64,000 nucleotides of DNA from Laedolimicola sp934402125 (GTDB taxonomy: Bacteria; Bacillota; Clostridia; Lachnospirales; Lachnospiraceae), in assembly GCF_052065835.1 (NCBI RefSeq), contig NZ_JBQHTG010000002.1:124001-188000 (forward strand), given 5' to 3'. The position numbers and the translations under genes are program-made. The notes under the pieces are model-generated. The model ran no database searches. It was not told where the DNA came from and saw nothing but the letters and a program-made list of their open reading frames with translations. Below, one piece after another: positions 33,396 to 41,343 of this stretch. How positions within the stretch are numbered: position 1 is the first letter of the stretch; each line of letters begins with the position of its first letter.

Positions 33396-36352
33396 GATTT
33401 GAAACAGCATATATCGACGGTTCTGTTGTTTCAAATAATATATATAGACCAGAATTTGTATCCAATAATCATAAAGCAGGAAAGAAAGTATTTTCGTCTA
33501 TTGAGGACGAACTTTTGGCATGTGATAGTTTCCAGATAAGCGTAGCATTTATTACAATGAATGGTATTACCCCTCTTCTTCAAACATTGAAAGAGCTTGA
33601 GAAGAAAAATATAGAAGGTGAAATTCTTACAACCAATTATTTGAATTTCAGTGAGCCTAGAGCTTTGAAAAAACTCAACGAACTATCCAATATCACACTT
33701 AAAATGTATGATGTAGAAGCTGCTAAGGAAGGATTTCACACAAAGGGTTATATTTTCAAGAAGGAAGAAATTTATCGTATTATTATTGGCAGTTCTAATA
33801 TCACAAGCGCAGCACTTACGAGTAATAGAGAGTGGAATACAAAGTTAATTTCAACAGAACAGGGAGAAATAGCGCAGGAAATTATTGCTGAATTTAATGA
33901 ATTATGGAATTCAAACTATGCATTATCGTTTGATGAGTTCTATGAGAAGTATAGCGAGCAATATGAGATCATCAAGCACCAGCGTGAGATTGCAAAACAG
34001 GAAGAAATCATTTCAATTGAAAAATATAAACTGCAGCCAAACAGTATGCAGGTGGGGTTTATTACGAATTTGAGAAAAATTCTTGAGGCTGGTGAGGATA
34101 GAGCACTTTTGATTTCTGCGACTGGTACGGGAAAGACCTATGCGTCTGCATTTGCAATGAGAGAACTTGGGTTTAAACGAGTACTGTTCCTGGTTCATCG
34201 CGGCCAGTTGGCAAGACAGACAAAGAAGTCTTATGAAAAAGTATTTGCCAGGTCCGTTTCAATGGGATTGGTTGGTGCAGGATACCATGAATATGATGCA
34301 GATTATGTGTTTGCGACAGTACAGACATTGAATCGTGATGAGCACCTGCTTCAGTATAAAAAAGATGCATTTGACTGTATTGTATTAGATGAAGCTCACC
34401 ATGTTCCGGCAGATACATATCAGAAAGTGATGAATCATTTTACTCCAAAACTTTGGCTGGGAATGACAGCTACTCCGGATAAAAGAGATGATAGCATAGA
34501 AGGAAGAAATGTTTACGAGCTATTCAACCATCAAATTGCGTATGAAATTCGATTACAACAGGCGATGGAGGAGAACCTTCTTTGTACATTCCACTATTTT
34601 GGCATTACCGATTTGGAAATTATCGGAGATGAAAAAGAGGTCAGAAGAGATTTTACTATGCTGACCAGTGATGAAAGGGTAAAGCATATTATCAATCAGG
34701 CTGACTATTATGGATATAGTGGGGATAAGGTGAAAGGGCTGATTTTCTGTAGCAGTATTAAGGAATCAGAAGAATTAGCAAATAAATTTAATCACACGAT
34801 GAATCCTTCCACAGGTCGGAAGTTCAGAACGATTGCGTTGAATGGTAGTGCTTCTGAACAGGATAGACAGGCTGCGTTTGAGAGACTTGCCATGAATGAA
34901 GAAGATGCAACAGCAGATAATGAGCCGTTGGATTATATTTTTTCTGTCGAAATCTTAAACGAAGGTGTTGATATTGTAGAAGTAAATCAGGTTATTATGC
35001 TTAGACCAACACAATCCCCGATTGTGTTTATCCAGCAGTTGGGACGAGGACTCAGAAAAGCATACGGAAAAGAATATGTAGTAATTCTTGATTTTATCGG
35101 AAATTACAACAATAATTTTATGATTCCAATCGCATTATCAGGGGACAGAACCTATAATAAAGATAATATTCGCAGATATGTCATGGAGGGTGGAAGAGTA
35201 ATTCCTGGTGCGTCTACCATACATTTTGATGAGATTAGTAGAAAGAAAATATTTGCGTCTGTAGATAATGCAAACTTTAGCGATATAAAGCTTATCCGAG
35301 AGAACTATACAAATCTAAAGAACAAGCTCGGACGAATTCCTAGGCTGTGTGATTTTGATGACTACGGTGAAATGGATGTCATTCGTATTTTTGATAACAA
35401 CAGTCTTGGCTCATACTATAAGTTCCTGGTAAAATATGAGAAAGAATATAACGTTCGTTTGTCGGAGGACGAAGAAAAGGTTATAGAGTTCGTTTCAAAA
35501 AAGCTGGCAAGTGGAAAAAGAATTCAAGAGCTTCAGATGTTGAAAAGAATGATGGCGTATGCTCACGGATTATCAAAGTCTGGCTTATTTGCAGGTCTTT
35601 TGGAAGATATGAAGAGGTATGGAAAAGCTATTGGTCAGAATCAGAGAGAAAACATTATAAATGTTATGACAAATGAGTTCCCCGCCGGAGCAAGTAAGAA
35701 GACTTATTCTCAATGTGTATTTATTGAGAAAGAAGGAACGGATTATAAACCGACAAAGTCATTTATGCAGATGATGGAACATAATGAGTTTTATGAGGTC
35801 CTTCAAGAATTAGTTGAATTTGGCATTCGCCGATATGAAAGAGATTATATAAAGACATATGATCGGACAGATTTGGTTTTATATCAGAAATATACCTATG
35901 AAGATGTCTGTCGCCTGCTTAACTGGGAGCAGAACGAAGTGCCATTGAATATTGGTGGATATAAGTTTGATAAAAAGACAAAGACATTTCCAGTGTTCAT
36001 CAATTATGATAAGGCCGAGAATATTAGTGATACTACAAAATATGAAGATCATTTTGTGCCAGGATTTCGGGATCGTTTGATTGCTATTTCAAAATCAGGA
36101 AGAAGTTTACAGTCGGAAGATGTGCAGAATTTCTTGAAAGCAAAGGAACGAGGTATTCAAGTGGAGCTTTTTGTAAGAAAAAATAAGGACGATAAGATTT
36201 CGAAAGAATTTTATTATCTGGGACATATGACGGCAAGTGGAAGCGTAAAAGAAATTACAATGGCAAATACCCAAAAAACAGCAGTGGAAATAGAGTGGAT
36301 ACTTGATGTCCCGGTACGGGAAGATATTTATGAATATATCGTGAATTCTTAA
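33368..36352 (+). CDS. PLD-nuclease / DEAD-box helicase / DUF3427 fusion protein
   Basis: Large protein of 994 residues. Order: phospholipase-D-type nuclease domain (about 30-180; H124-T-K126 and GSSN at 141-144, a single HxK half), superfamily 2 helicase with Walker A ATGTGKT (251-257), DEAH box LDEAHH (D341), SAT-like MTATPDKRD, RecA2 with FSVEILNEGVDIVEV and the arginine-finger motif QQLGRGLRK, then DUF3427 to the C-terminus. This architecture is common in defence islands and DNA repair loci; no role is proven. The gene is AT-rich with AGA/ATA codons, unlike its neighbours, so horizontally acquired. ATG 33368 follows GGAGAAAGAG. The NUDIX gene follows after 11 bases. Confidence 0.85.
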   Translation: MGKIDEVRLGFETAYIDGSVVSNNIYRPEFVSNNHKAGKKVFSSIEDELLACDSFQISVAFITMNGITPLLQTLKELEKKNIEGEILTTNYLNFSEPRALKKLNELSNITLKMYDVEAAKEGFHTKGYIFKKEEIYRIIIGSSNITSAALTSNREWNTKLISTEQGEIAQEIIAEFNELWNSNYALSFDEFYEKYSEQYEIIKHQREIAKQEEIISIEKYKLQPNSMQVGFITNLRKILEAGEDRALLISATGTGKTYASAFAMRELGFKRVLFLVHRGQLARQTKKSYEKVFARSVSMGLVGAGYHEYDADYVFATVQTLNRDEHLLQYKKDAFDCIVLDEAHHVPADTYQKVMNHFTPKLWLGMTATPDKRDDSIEGRNVYELFNHQIAYEIRLQQAMEENLLCTFHYFGITDLEIIGDEKEVRRDFTMLTSDERVKHIINQADYYGYSGDKVKGLIFCSSIKESEELANKFNHTMNPSTGRKFRTIALNGSASEQDRQAAFERLAMNEEDATADNEPLDYIFSVEILNEGVDIVEVNQVIMLRPTQSPIVFIQQLGRGLRKAYGKEYVVILDFIGNYNNNFMIPIALSGDRTYNKDNIRRYVMEGGRVIPGASTIHFDEISRKKIFASVDNANFSDIKLIRENYTNLKNKLGRIPRLCDFDDYGEMDVIRIFDNNSLGSYYKFLVKYEKEYNVRLSEDEEKVIEFVSKKLASGKRIQELQMLKRMMAYAHGLSKSGLFAGLLEDMKRYGKAIGQNQRENIINVMTNEFPAGASKKTYSQCVFIEKEGTDYKPTKSFMQMMEHNEFYEVLQELVEFGIRRYERDYIKTYDRTDLVLYQKYTYEDVCRLLNWEQNEVPLNIGGYKFDKKTKTFPVFINYDKAENISDTTKYEDHFVPGFRDRLIAISKSGRSLQSEDVQNFLKAKERGIQVELFVRKNKDDKISKEFYYLGHMTASGSVKEITMANTQKTAVEIEWILDVPVREDIYEYIVNS

Positions 36353-36363
36353 GTGGAGGATAT

Positions 36364-36765
36364 ATGAGGACGATAAAAGTTGTGGCAGCTGTAATAAAAG
36401 CTGTTAATGAAGATGGAGAACCGATTATTTTTGCTACACAACGTGGATATGGAGATTTCAAAGGGGGCTGGGAATTTCCTGGTGGAAAAATTGAACCTGG
36501 CGAGACACCGCAAGAAGCATTAAAGCGTGAAATCCTGGAAGAACTTGACACAGAAATAGCTGTAGGTGATTTGATTGATACAATTGAGTTCAATTATCCG
36601 GACTTTCATCTTTCGATGGAATGCTTTTGGTGTGAAATCTGCAGGGGAGATCTTGTGTTAAAAGAACATGAAGCTGCGCGATGGTTGAACAAAGAGTCAC
36701 TTTGTTGCGTAAATTGGCTTCCGGCAGATGTATTGTTGCTTGAAAAAGTGCAAATGAATCTATAG
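36364..36765 (+). CDS. NUDIX hydrolase, MutT-like
   Basis: Pyrophosphohydrolase of 133 residues. The complete Nudix box GX5EX7REUXEEXGU-type begins in GGKIEPGE and continues through ALKREILEEL (about 41-62), preceded by GGWEFPGG. Closest in style to MutT/CTP pyrophosphohydrolases that clean oxidised nucleotides. ATG at 36364 follows GGAGGATAT. It lies 11 bases after the helicase gene, shares its base composition and is presumably co-transcribed, forming a two-gene module. Confidence 0.85.
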   Translation: MRTIKVVAAVIKAVNEDGEPIIFATQRGYGDFKGGWEFPGGKIEPGETPQEALKREILEELDTEIAVGDLIDTIEFNYPDFHLSMECFWCEICRGDLVLKEHEAARWLNKESLCCVNWLPADVLLLEKVQMNL

Positions 36766-36831
36766 GTATGGCAGGAGTACTTCACAGCTGTCATTACGAC
36801 GCAGCTTCAAAAAGTGGAAAGGGCATAATTC

Positions 36832-37206
36832 ATGAGTTTGAAAAATGTTTTGATTATTGTGGACGATATCGAAGAGTCCATAAAATTTTATGAGGAACTG
36901 TTTGGACTGCGTGTGGTTACAAGGCTGGAAGGCAATGTAATTATGTCTGAGGGACTGGTATTGCAGGATGCGAATGTATGGTACGACAGTACAAAACTAC
37001 ATACCGTACCATATAACAACAGGACGGAACTTTATTTTGTAGATCACGATATAGAGGATATTATAAAGAAACTGGAGGCTGGCCGAGAAGTTGTAACTTA
37101 TGTTACAGAATTGATGGAGCTGGAGGGCGGACAGAAGCTTGTAAGATTTTATGATCCATCGGGAAATTTGATTGAGGTTCGAACACCTGTGAATTACAAA
37201 GAATGA
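36832..37206 (+). CDS. VOC (glyoxalase/bleomycin-resistance-like) protein
   Basis: Protein of 124 residues with two beta-alpha-beta-beta-beta modules: VDDIEESIKFYEELFGLRVV at the start and the closing FYDPSGNLIEV that carries the last metal-ligand Glu. The family includes glyoxalases, dioxygenases and drug-binding proteins; the substrate here is unknown. ATG at 36832 follows GGAAAGGG. It is AT-richer than the core genes and belongs to the island. Confidence 0.8.
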   Translation: MSLKNVLIIVDDIEESIKFYEELFGLRVVTRLEGNVIMSEGLVLQDANVWYDSTKLHTVPYNNRTELYFVDHDIEDIIKKLEAGREVVTYVTELMELEGGQKLVRFYDPSGNLIEVRTPVNYKE

Positions 37207-37224
37207 CAGAATTGAGGGCAAGGG

Positions 37225-37677
37225 ATGCAGATATTTGTGGATGCAGATGCGTGTCCGGTAGTAGGTATTGTAGAGAAAATAGCAGAGAAATACAACATAT
37301 CAACCACATTGCTGTGTGATACGAACCATGTGCTGACTTCTGATTATAGCGAAGTAATTGTTGTCGGAGCAGGAGCAGATGCCGTAGATTATAAGCTGAT
37401 TAGCATTTGCCATAAAGGTGATGTTGTAGTATCGCAGGACTATGGGGTAGCTGCTATGGCTCTTGGAAAAGGTGCGTATGCTATTCACCAATCCGGTAAG
37501 TGGTATACGAACGAAAATATCGACCAGTTGCTTATGGAGCGGCACCTGAATAAGAAGGCAAGACGAAGTTCTCATAAGAATCATCTGAAAGGACCGAGAA
37601 AGCGTACAGAAGATGATGATATATGCTTTGCCCAGTCTTTTGAAAAACTTTTACGGATGATACAGAATGGAAGATAG
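37225..37677 (+). CDS. YaiI/YqxD family (DUF188) protein
   Basis: Protein of 150 residues with a PIN-like fold in the UPF0178 family. IFVDADACPVVGI at the N-terminus, VVGAGADAVDYKLI, and VVSQDYGVAAMAL with conserved Asp residues are the family hallmarks. Biochemical role unknown; the acidic residues suggest a nuclease (inference). It starts 18 bases after the VOC gene. Its C-terminal 40 residues are basic and polar. Confidence 0.82.
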   Translation: MQIFVDADACPVVGIVEKIAEKYNISTTLLCDTNHVLTSDYSEVIVVGAGADAVDYKLISICHKGDVVVSQDYGVAAMALGKGAYAIHQSGKWYTNENIDQLLMERHLNKKARRSSHKNHLKGPRKRTEDDDICFAQSFEKLLRMIQNGR

Positions 37678-37750
37678 AAAAGTGGAATAACCTTGATGGG
37701 GCTAATTTCTCAAAGAAAATAAATCGTACTGGCCCAAATCAACTGGGAAA

Positions 37751-37811
37751 GGCACTTCACAGGCGGATTTATCATAAGATAAGATAAATCCGCCCGTGAG
37801 GTGCCTTTTTT
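37751..37811 (+). promoter_or_regulatory. Long hairpin with U-tract covering the sigK ribosome binding site
   Basis: A 23-position stem (37751-37773 with 37783-37805; one G-U pair and one A-C mismatch) around a 9-base loop, followed by TTTTTT. It looks like a terminator for the island genes, but the only good ribosome binding site for sigK (GAGGTG, 37798-37803) is in its 3' arm. It may therefore control sigK translation or transcription. Confidence 0.75.
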
Positions 37812-38436
37812 GAAGACGTTTCCGCAACCATTAGAGGCAGAAGAGGAGCAGTATTACTTGCAGAGGCTGAAAGAGGGCGATGGGCAGGCGCGCGATATTC
37901 TGGTGGAGCGTAACCTCCGTCTGGTGGCGCATATTGTAAAAAAATACCAGGGCACAGGGGAAGAGACGGAGGATTTGATATCCATCGGGACCATCGGGCT
38001 TATCAAGGCTGTGACGACCTTCGACAGCGGGAAGGGGTCAAGGCTTGCAACCTATGCAGCACGGTGTGTGGAGAATGAACTCCTGATGTACTTCCGCTCC
38101 AAAAAGAAAACCGCCCGGGAAACATCCTATTATGACCCCATAGGTACGGATAAAGAAGGAAACGAAATCCATCTGTTGGATATTATGGAAAGTAAGGAGC
38201 GGGACGCCTTTACCAGTGTCTGTGTCCGGGAGGACAGCAGGCGGTTGTATGAGCTTCTGGCAGATGTGCTGACAGAACGGGAACGGACGGTTCTGATTAT
38301 GCGCTACGGACTATATAACGGAAAGGAATACACCCAGCGGGAGATTGCCGGAAAGCTTGGAATCTCCCGTTCTTATATCAGCAGGATAGAGAAAAGCGCC
38401 ATTTTGAAACTTCGTGAATATTTTCCGAAGGAATAG
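37810..38436 (+). CDS. sigK: Sporulation sigma factor SigK-like
   Basis: Sigma-70 family protein of 208 residues. FPQPLEAEEE at the N-terminus, RNLRLVAHIVKKY and EDLISIGTIGLIKAV (region 2.1-2.2), LATYAARCVENELLMY (2.3-2.4), DPIGTDKEGNEI linker and a region 4 helix-turn-helix REIAGKLGISRSYISRIEK match SigK closely. SigK directs late mother-cell transcription in sporulation. There is no 20-residue pro-sequence, as in Clostridioides difficile, and the gene is not interrupted by a skin element. Start TTG at 37810, six bases after GAGGTG; GTG at 37801 is an alternative without a ribosome binding site. Confidence 0.85.
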   Translation: MKTFPQPLEAEEEQYYLQRLKEGDGQARDILVERNLRLVAHIVKKYQGTGEETEDLISIGTIGLIKAVTTFDSGKGSRLATYAARCVENELLMYFRSKKKTARETSYYDPIGTDKEGNEIHLLDIMESKERDAFTSVCVREDSRRLYELLADVLTERERTVLIMRYGLYNGKEYTQREIAGKLGISRSYISRIEKSAILKLREYFPKE

Positions 38437-38513
38437 CTTAATTTGGAAAAGAAATCCCGTATATAATAAAAAAGTAAGGCTGGAAAGTACAAAAGAAGGG
38501 AGCGCCGCCGATT

Positions 38514-39248
38514 ATGCTGAAAATAGGTTTTTGTGATGACGATATAGCGGTGTTGAAGGAGCTGCAGGTTCTGGTGGACCGCTATCGGGTGGAGAGAAAC
38601 CGGGCGATGGAATACGTGGTTTTCCAGAGCCCACTGGAGCTTCTGGCAGCGTTCGAGAAGGGTCTGCGCTTCGATATTATATTTCTGGATATTATGATGC
38701 CGGGACAGAATGGCATGGAGGCGGCAAAGGAAATCCGGGTGTTTGATACGGCGGTCAGGATTATTTTTCTGACCTCGTCGGCGGAATTCGCGGTGGAGTC
38801 CTACACCGTGGGAGCTTATTTTTATCAGCTAAAGCCCATCTGGGCAGAGAGCTTTTTCCGGCTTATGGATTCGGTGATTTCTGAATGCAGGAAAACAGAA
38901 GAAAAAAGCCTGATTGTGCGCTGCAAGACAGGAATTACCAGAATAGAGCTGGAGAAGCTGATCTATTGTGAGGTAAGGGGACGGACGCTTTTGTTCTGTA
39001 TGGAACAGGGTGAGAAGCTGGAAAGTGTTGGAAAACTGGATGAGCTGTCCGGACAACTGGAAAAATATAGAAATTTCTTGCGACCTCACCGTTCTTATCT
39101 GATTAATATGGATTATATCAGGAGCCTTTCTTCTAAAAATATTCAGATGCAAAATGGAGAAGAAATTCCGATTCCACATGGAAAATATTCAGATATCAAA
39201 GAGAGATATCTGGAATACAGCTTTGACCGGCAGCAGGTTATTTTGTAA
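38514..39248 (+). CDS. LytTR-family response regulator, orphan
   Basis: Two-domain regulator of 244 residues. Receiver domain at 1-125 with acidic pair DDD (8-10), phosphoacceptor D59 in IIFLDIMMPG, Thr in FLTSS and the Lys-Pro in YQLKP. LytTR DNA-binding domain at about 140-240 (LRPHRSYLINMDYI). Such regulators usually pair with a membrane histidine kinase and control cell-surface or quorum functions; no kinase gene is in the window. It lies 77 bases after sigK, followed by a terminator and then by a group of surface-type genes it might control (inference). Confidence 0.85.
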   Translation: MLKIGFCDDDIAVLKELQVLVDRYRVERNRAMEYVVFQSPLELLAAFEKGLRFDIIFLDIMMPGQNGMEAAKEIRVFDTAVRIIFLTSSAEFAVESYTVGAYFYQLKPIWAESFFRLMDSVISECRKTEEKSLIVRCKTGITRIELEKLIYCEVRGRTLLFCMEQGEKLESVGKLDELSGQLEKYRNFLRPHRSYLINMDYIRSLSSKNIQMQNGEEIPIPHGKYSDIKERYLEYSFDRQQVIL

Positions 39249-39277
39249 AAAGCATAGGGACGATTGGGAGCAAATTC

Positions 39278-39309
39278 AGGGCGATTCATGTCGAATCGCT
39301 CTTTTTTTT
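39278..39309 (+). terminator. Terminator after the LytTR regulator
   Basis: AGGGCGATTC (39278-39287), loop ATGTC, GAATCGCTCT, then TTTTTTTT. Confidence 0.85.
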
Positions 39310-39378
39310 GTCAAATCAGGTACACTAAAATCAGAAAGCGGCAGAGCCGCAGAAAAAACGGGAAAAGGAGAAATTGTT

Positions 39379-39868
39379 ATGAAGAAGAAAGTATTAGCAC
39401 TGATTTTAGGTACCATGTTAGTTCTGTCCCTGGCAGCCTGCGGAGGCTCAGAGGAGACAGAGGAAACCGCAGAGACGGATACCGAGTTTGCGGAAGGCGA
39501 CGACGGTCCTCTCTGGAGTATCGATATGATGACTGAGCCGGTCGATGTGGCAGATACTACCTGGAGCTTCACAGGCGGCTGCGTGGACGGCGAAGAGCTG
39601 ACTGATGAGGAGATTGGCGGCGTCACTGGAGCAGTATGGCGGAAAACTGGATTTTGTGTTTAATGCAGACGGCACTGCAAAAATGGTACAGGGTGGCGGA
39701 GAAATGGACGGCACCTACGAGGCGGACAGCACCGGATACGGCGTATACTTTGATAACAATGGCAGTGAACTTAGATATTATTGCGCATTTGCGCAGCAGG
39801 ATGACGGCAGCGTCGTAATGATTGCTTTGTCTGATACAACCGGTTATAACGGACTGTATTTCATGTAG
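39379..39868 (+). pseudogene. Frameshifted lipoprotein gene
   Basis: Starts with a lipoprotein signal (MKKKVLALILGTML, lipobox LSLAAC) after AAAGGAG at ATG 39379, then an acidic linker. The frame runs to a stop at 39663, but the natural continuation lies in the +1 frame to 39868. Removing the A at 39613 joins TDEE to LAASLEQYGGKLDF and gives a 162-residue protein with a beta-rich C-terminus (FNADGTAKMVQGGGEMDGTY). Either a real indel or a sequencing error. Function unknown; small secreted lipoproteins of this type are common in Lachnospiraceae. Confidence 0.7.
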
Positions 39869-39983
39869 TAAATAAAAATCTGAATCCGGACAGCGGATGC
39901 GGCTTAGTCCGCATCCGCTGCTTTTAAATTCAGAAACACTGTATCTGTAAGGGCTGTCTGGAACAGGTTCGACAGGAAAGGTA

Positions 39984-40511
39984 ATGAAATGTATGGAAAT
40001 AGGAATTATTGTGGCCTTGCTGGTCATTTTACTTGCTGTCTAGCTGATTTCCGTGCAGCGAAGACTGGTCGTGCTGGACGAGAATATAAAAAATGCCATG
40101 AGTCAGATTGGAGTACAGCTTTCGTCCTGGTATGACGCGACGTTAGCCCTTCTTGAACTGACGGAAGCCTATGACGCGGCTATGGGGAAAAAGGCTGACC
40201 GGCTTCGGACAGATCGTGGCATGGTTACGGCGGAGAGCGATCCGGCTCAGGCGGCCGGACAGGAACGATTGCTTTCGGAGATCCGGCAGGTATTGCAGGC
40301 GATCGCGGAGCAATATCCGAAGGTACAGGAAGAACCGGGTTATCGTAAGTATCTGAATGCAGCGGAGAGCTACGAAAAAATGCTGCATACCAGCGGACTG
40401 ATCTACAATGACACCGTATCGAAATATAACGGAACCATACGGCTGTTTCCGGTAAATGTGGCGGCCGGACTGCTGCATTTTCATAAAAAAGCCTATCTGG
40501 AAAAGGGATAA
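39984..40511 (+). pseudogene. LemA-family gene with premature stop
   Basis: Reading from ATG 39984 (or 39993, after GGAAAGG) gives a short N-terminal helix EIGIIVALLVILLAV, then TAG at 40041-40043, then in the same frame VQRRLVVLDENIKNAMSQIG, the LemA coiled-coil core with SSWYDATLALLEL and NGTIRLFPVNVAAGL. The stop falls inside the membrane helix, where a Trp (TGG) is plausible, so one G-to-A change explains it. Restart at GTG 40053 could give a soluble 152-residue fragment without the membrane anchor. LemA proteins are helical membrane proteins of unclear function. Confidence 0.7.
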
Positions 40512-40524
40512 CAGGAGGAAATCT

Positions 40525-41343
40525 ATGGGATTATTCAGCAATCATAAAAAAGTATGTCCAATCTGTGGCAATCCGACCCCGCGTCTGCTGCCCACAAAGA
40601 TCGAGAACATGCCTATCTGCAAGGAATGTGACAGGAAAATCGATCTGCCGGACGGCGCGGTGGGTGAAATGAATCTGGAACGATTCCGCGCGTATCTGAC
40701 CTTTTACGACAACAATCAGACCCTGCGGGATACCTTTCAGGAAACCTGGCGTTACGATTTCGGCTTCGGCGGCGGAAGCCTGCTTCTCGATACCGATCAC
40801 AGACTGCTGTGCCTGAGAGATGACGAGCGGGCGCTGGTGTTCGAAGCGTCTGCGATTAAATCCTTTACCATTAAGGAAGATAGCACGGCGATCTACGCCA
40901 GCGGAAAGGAAAATCTGAAATGTCATGAGAGTGACGCGCCGGAGAGAGCCCGTTCCATGTCGAAGCTGATCGAACAGTTCCTGCTGCAGCGGCAGGAATT
41001 CCAGTGGATGCTGCAACGGCAGGACGCCGCAGAACGGCAACGCACCCGCAGCGGCAGCCCCATGCCAACGGTCATCGGTAATGAACCACGGCGTCTGACC
41101 ACGCTGGATGCGCCTACTTTTGACGCCAGGGGTCCGGTCTCTAATTTTAAAATTACTATCAGCTTCCAGCATCCCTACTGGGGAAAAATGAGTTGGAAGG
41201 TAGATGGTCCTTCCTTTGACCGGGATCAGCCCAGCGTGGAAGAATATTTGGAAAAATATGAGAAGAAAGAGAAAAAACTTCACACGCTGGCTAAGAAATT
41301 GATGAAAATGATGGATCCGGCTGCGAAGGAGGAATGGGTATGA
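40525..41343 (+). CDS. DUF4428 zinc-ribbon protein
   Basis: Protein of 272 residues. An N-terminal zinc ribbon (CPICGNPTPRLLP, then CKECDRKI; four cysteines in two CxxC pairs) belongs to DUF4428. A central region with a PH-like pattern (LLLDTDHRLLCLRDDE) follows, then charged helices and a C-terminal beta segment FKITISFQHPYWG. Predicted cytoplasmic, no signal or membrane helix. ATG 40525 follows AGGAGG. It is the only undamaged gene in the block 39.4-43.3 kb; its stop overlaps the start of the clostripain-like gene (ATGA). Function unknown. Confidence 0.75.
   Translation: MGLFSNHKKVCPICGNPTPRLLPTKIENMPICKECDRKIDLPDGAVGEMNLERFRAYLTFYDNNQTLRDTFQETWRYDFGFGGGSLLLDTDHRLLCLRDDERALVFEASAIKSFTIKEDSTAIYASGKENLKCHESDAPERARSMSKLIEQFLLQRQEFQWMLQRQDAAERQRTRSGSPMPTVIGNEPRRLTTLDAPTFDARGPVSNFKITISFQHPYWGKMSWKVDGPSFDRDQPSVEEYLEKYEKKEKKLHTLAKKLMKMMDPAAKEEWV

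Noticed and set aside
37801..38436. Skin-element interruption or pro-sequence of sigK
   Set aside because: The frame is continuous through regions 2 and 4 and no recombinase gene is near; a pro-sequence is simply absent.
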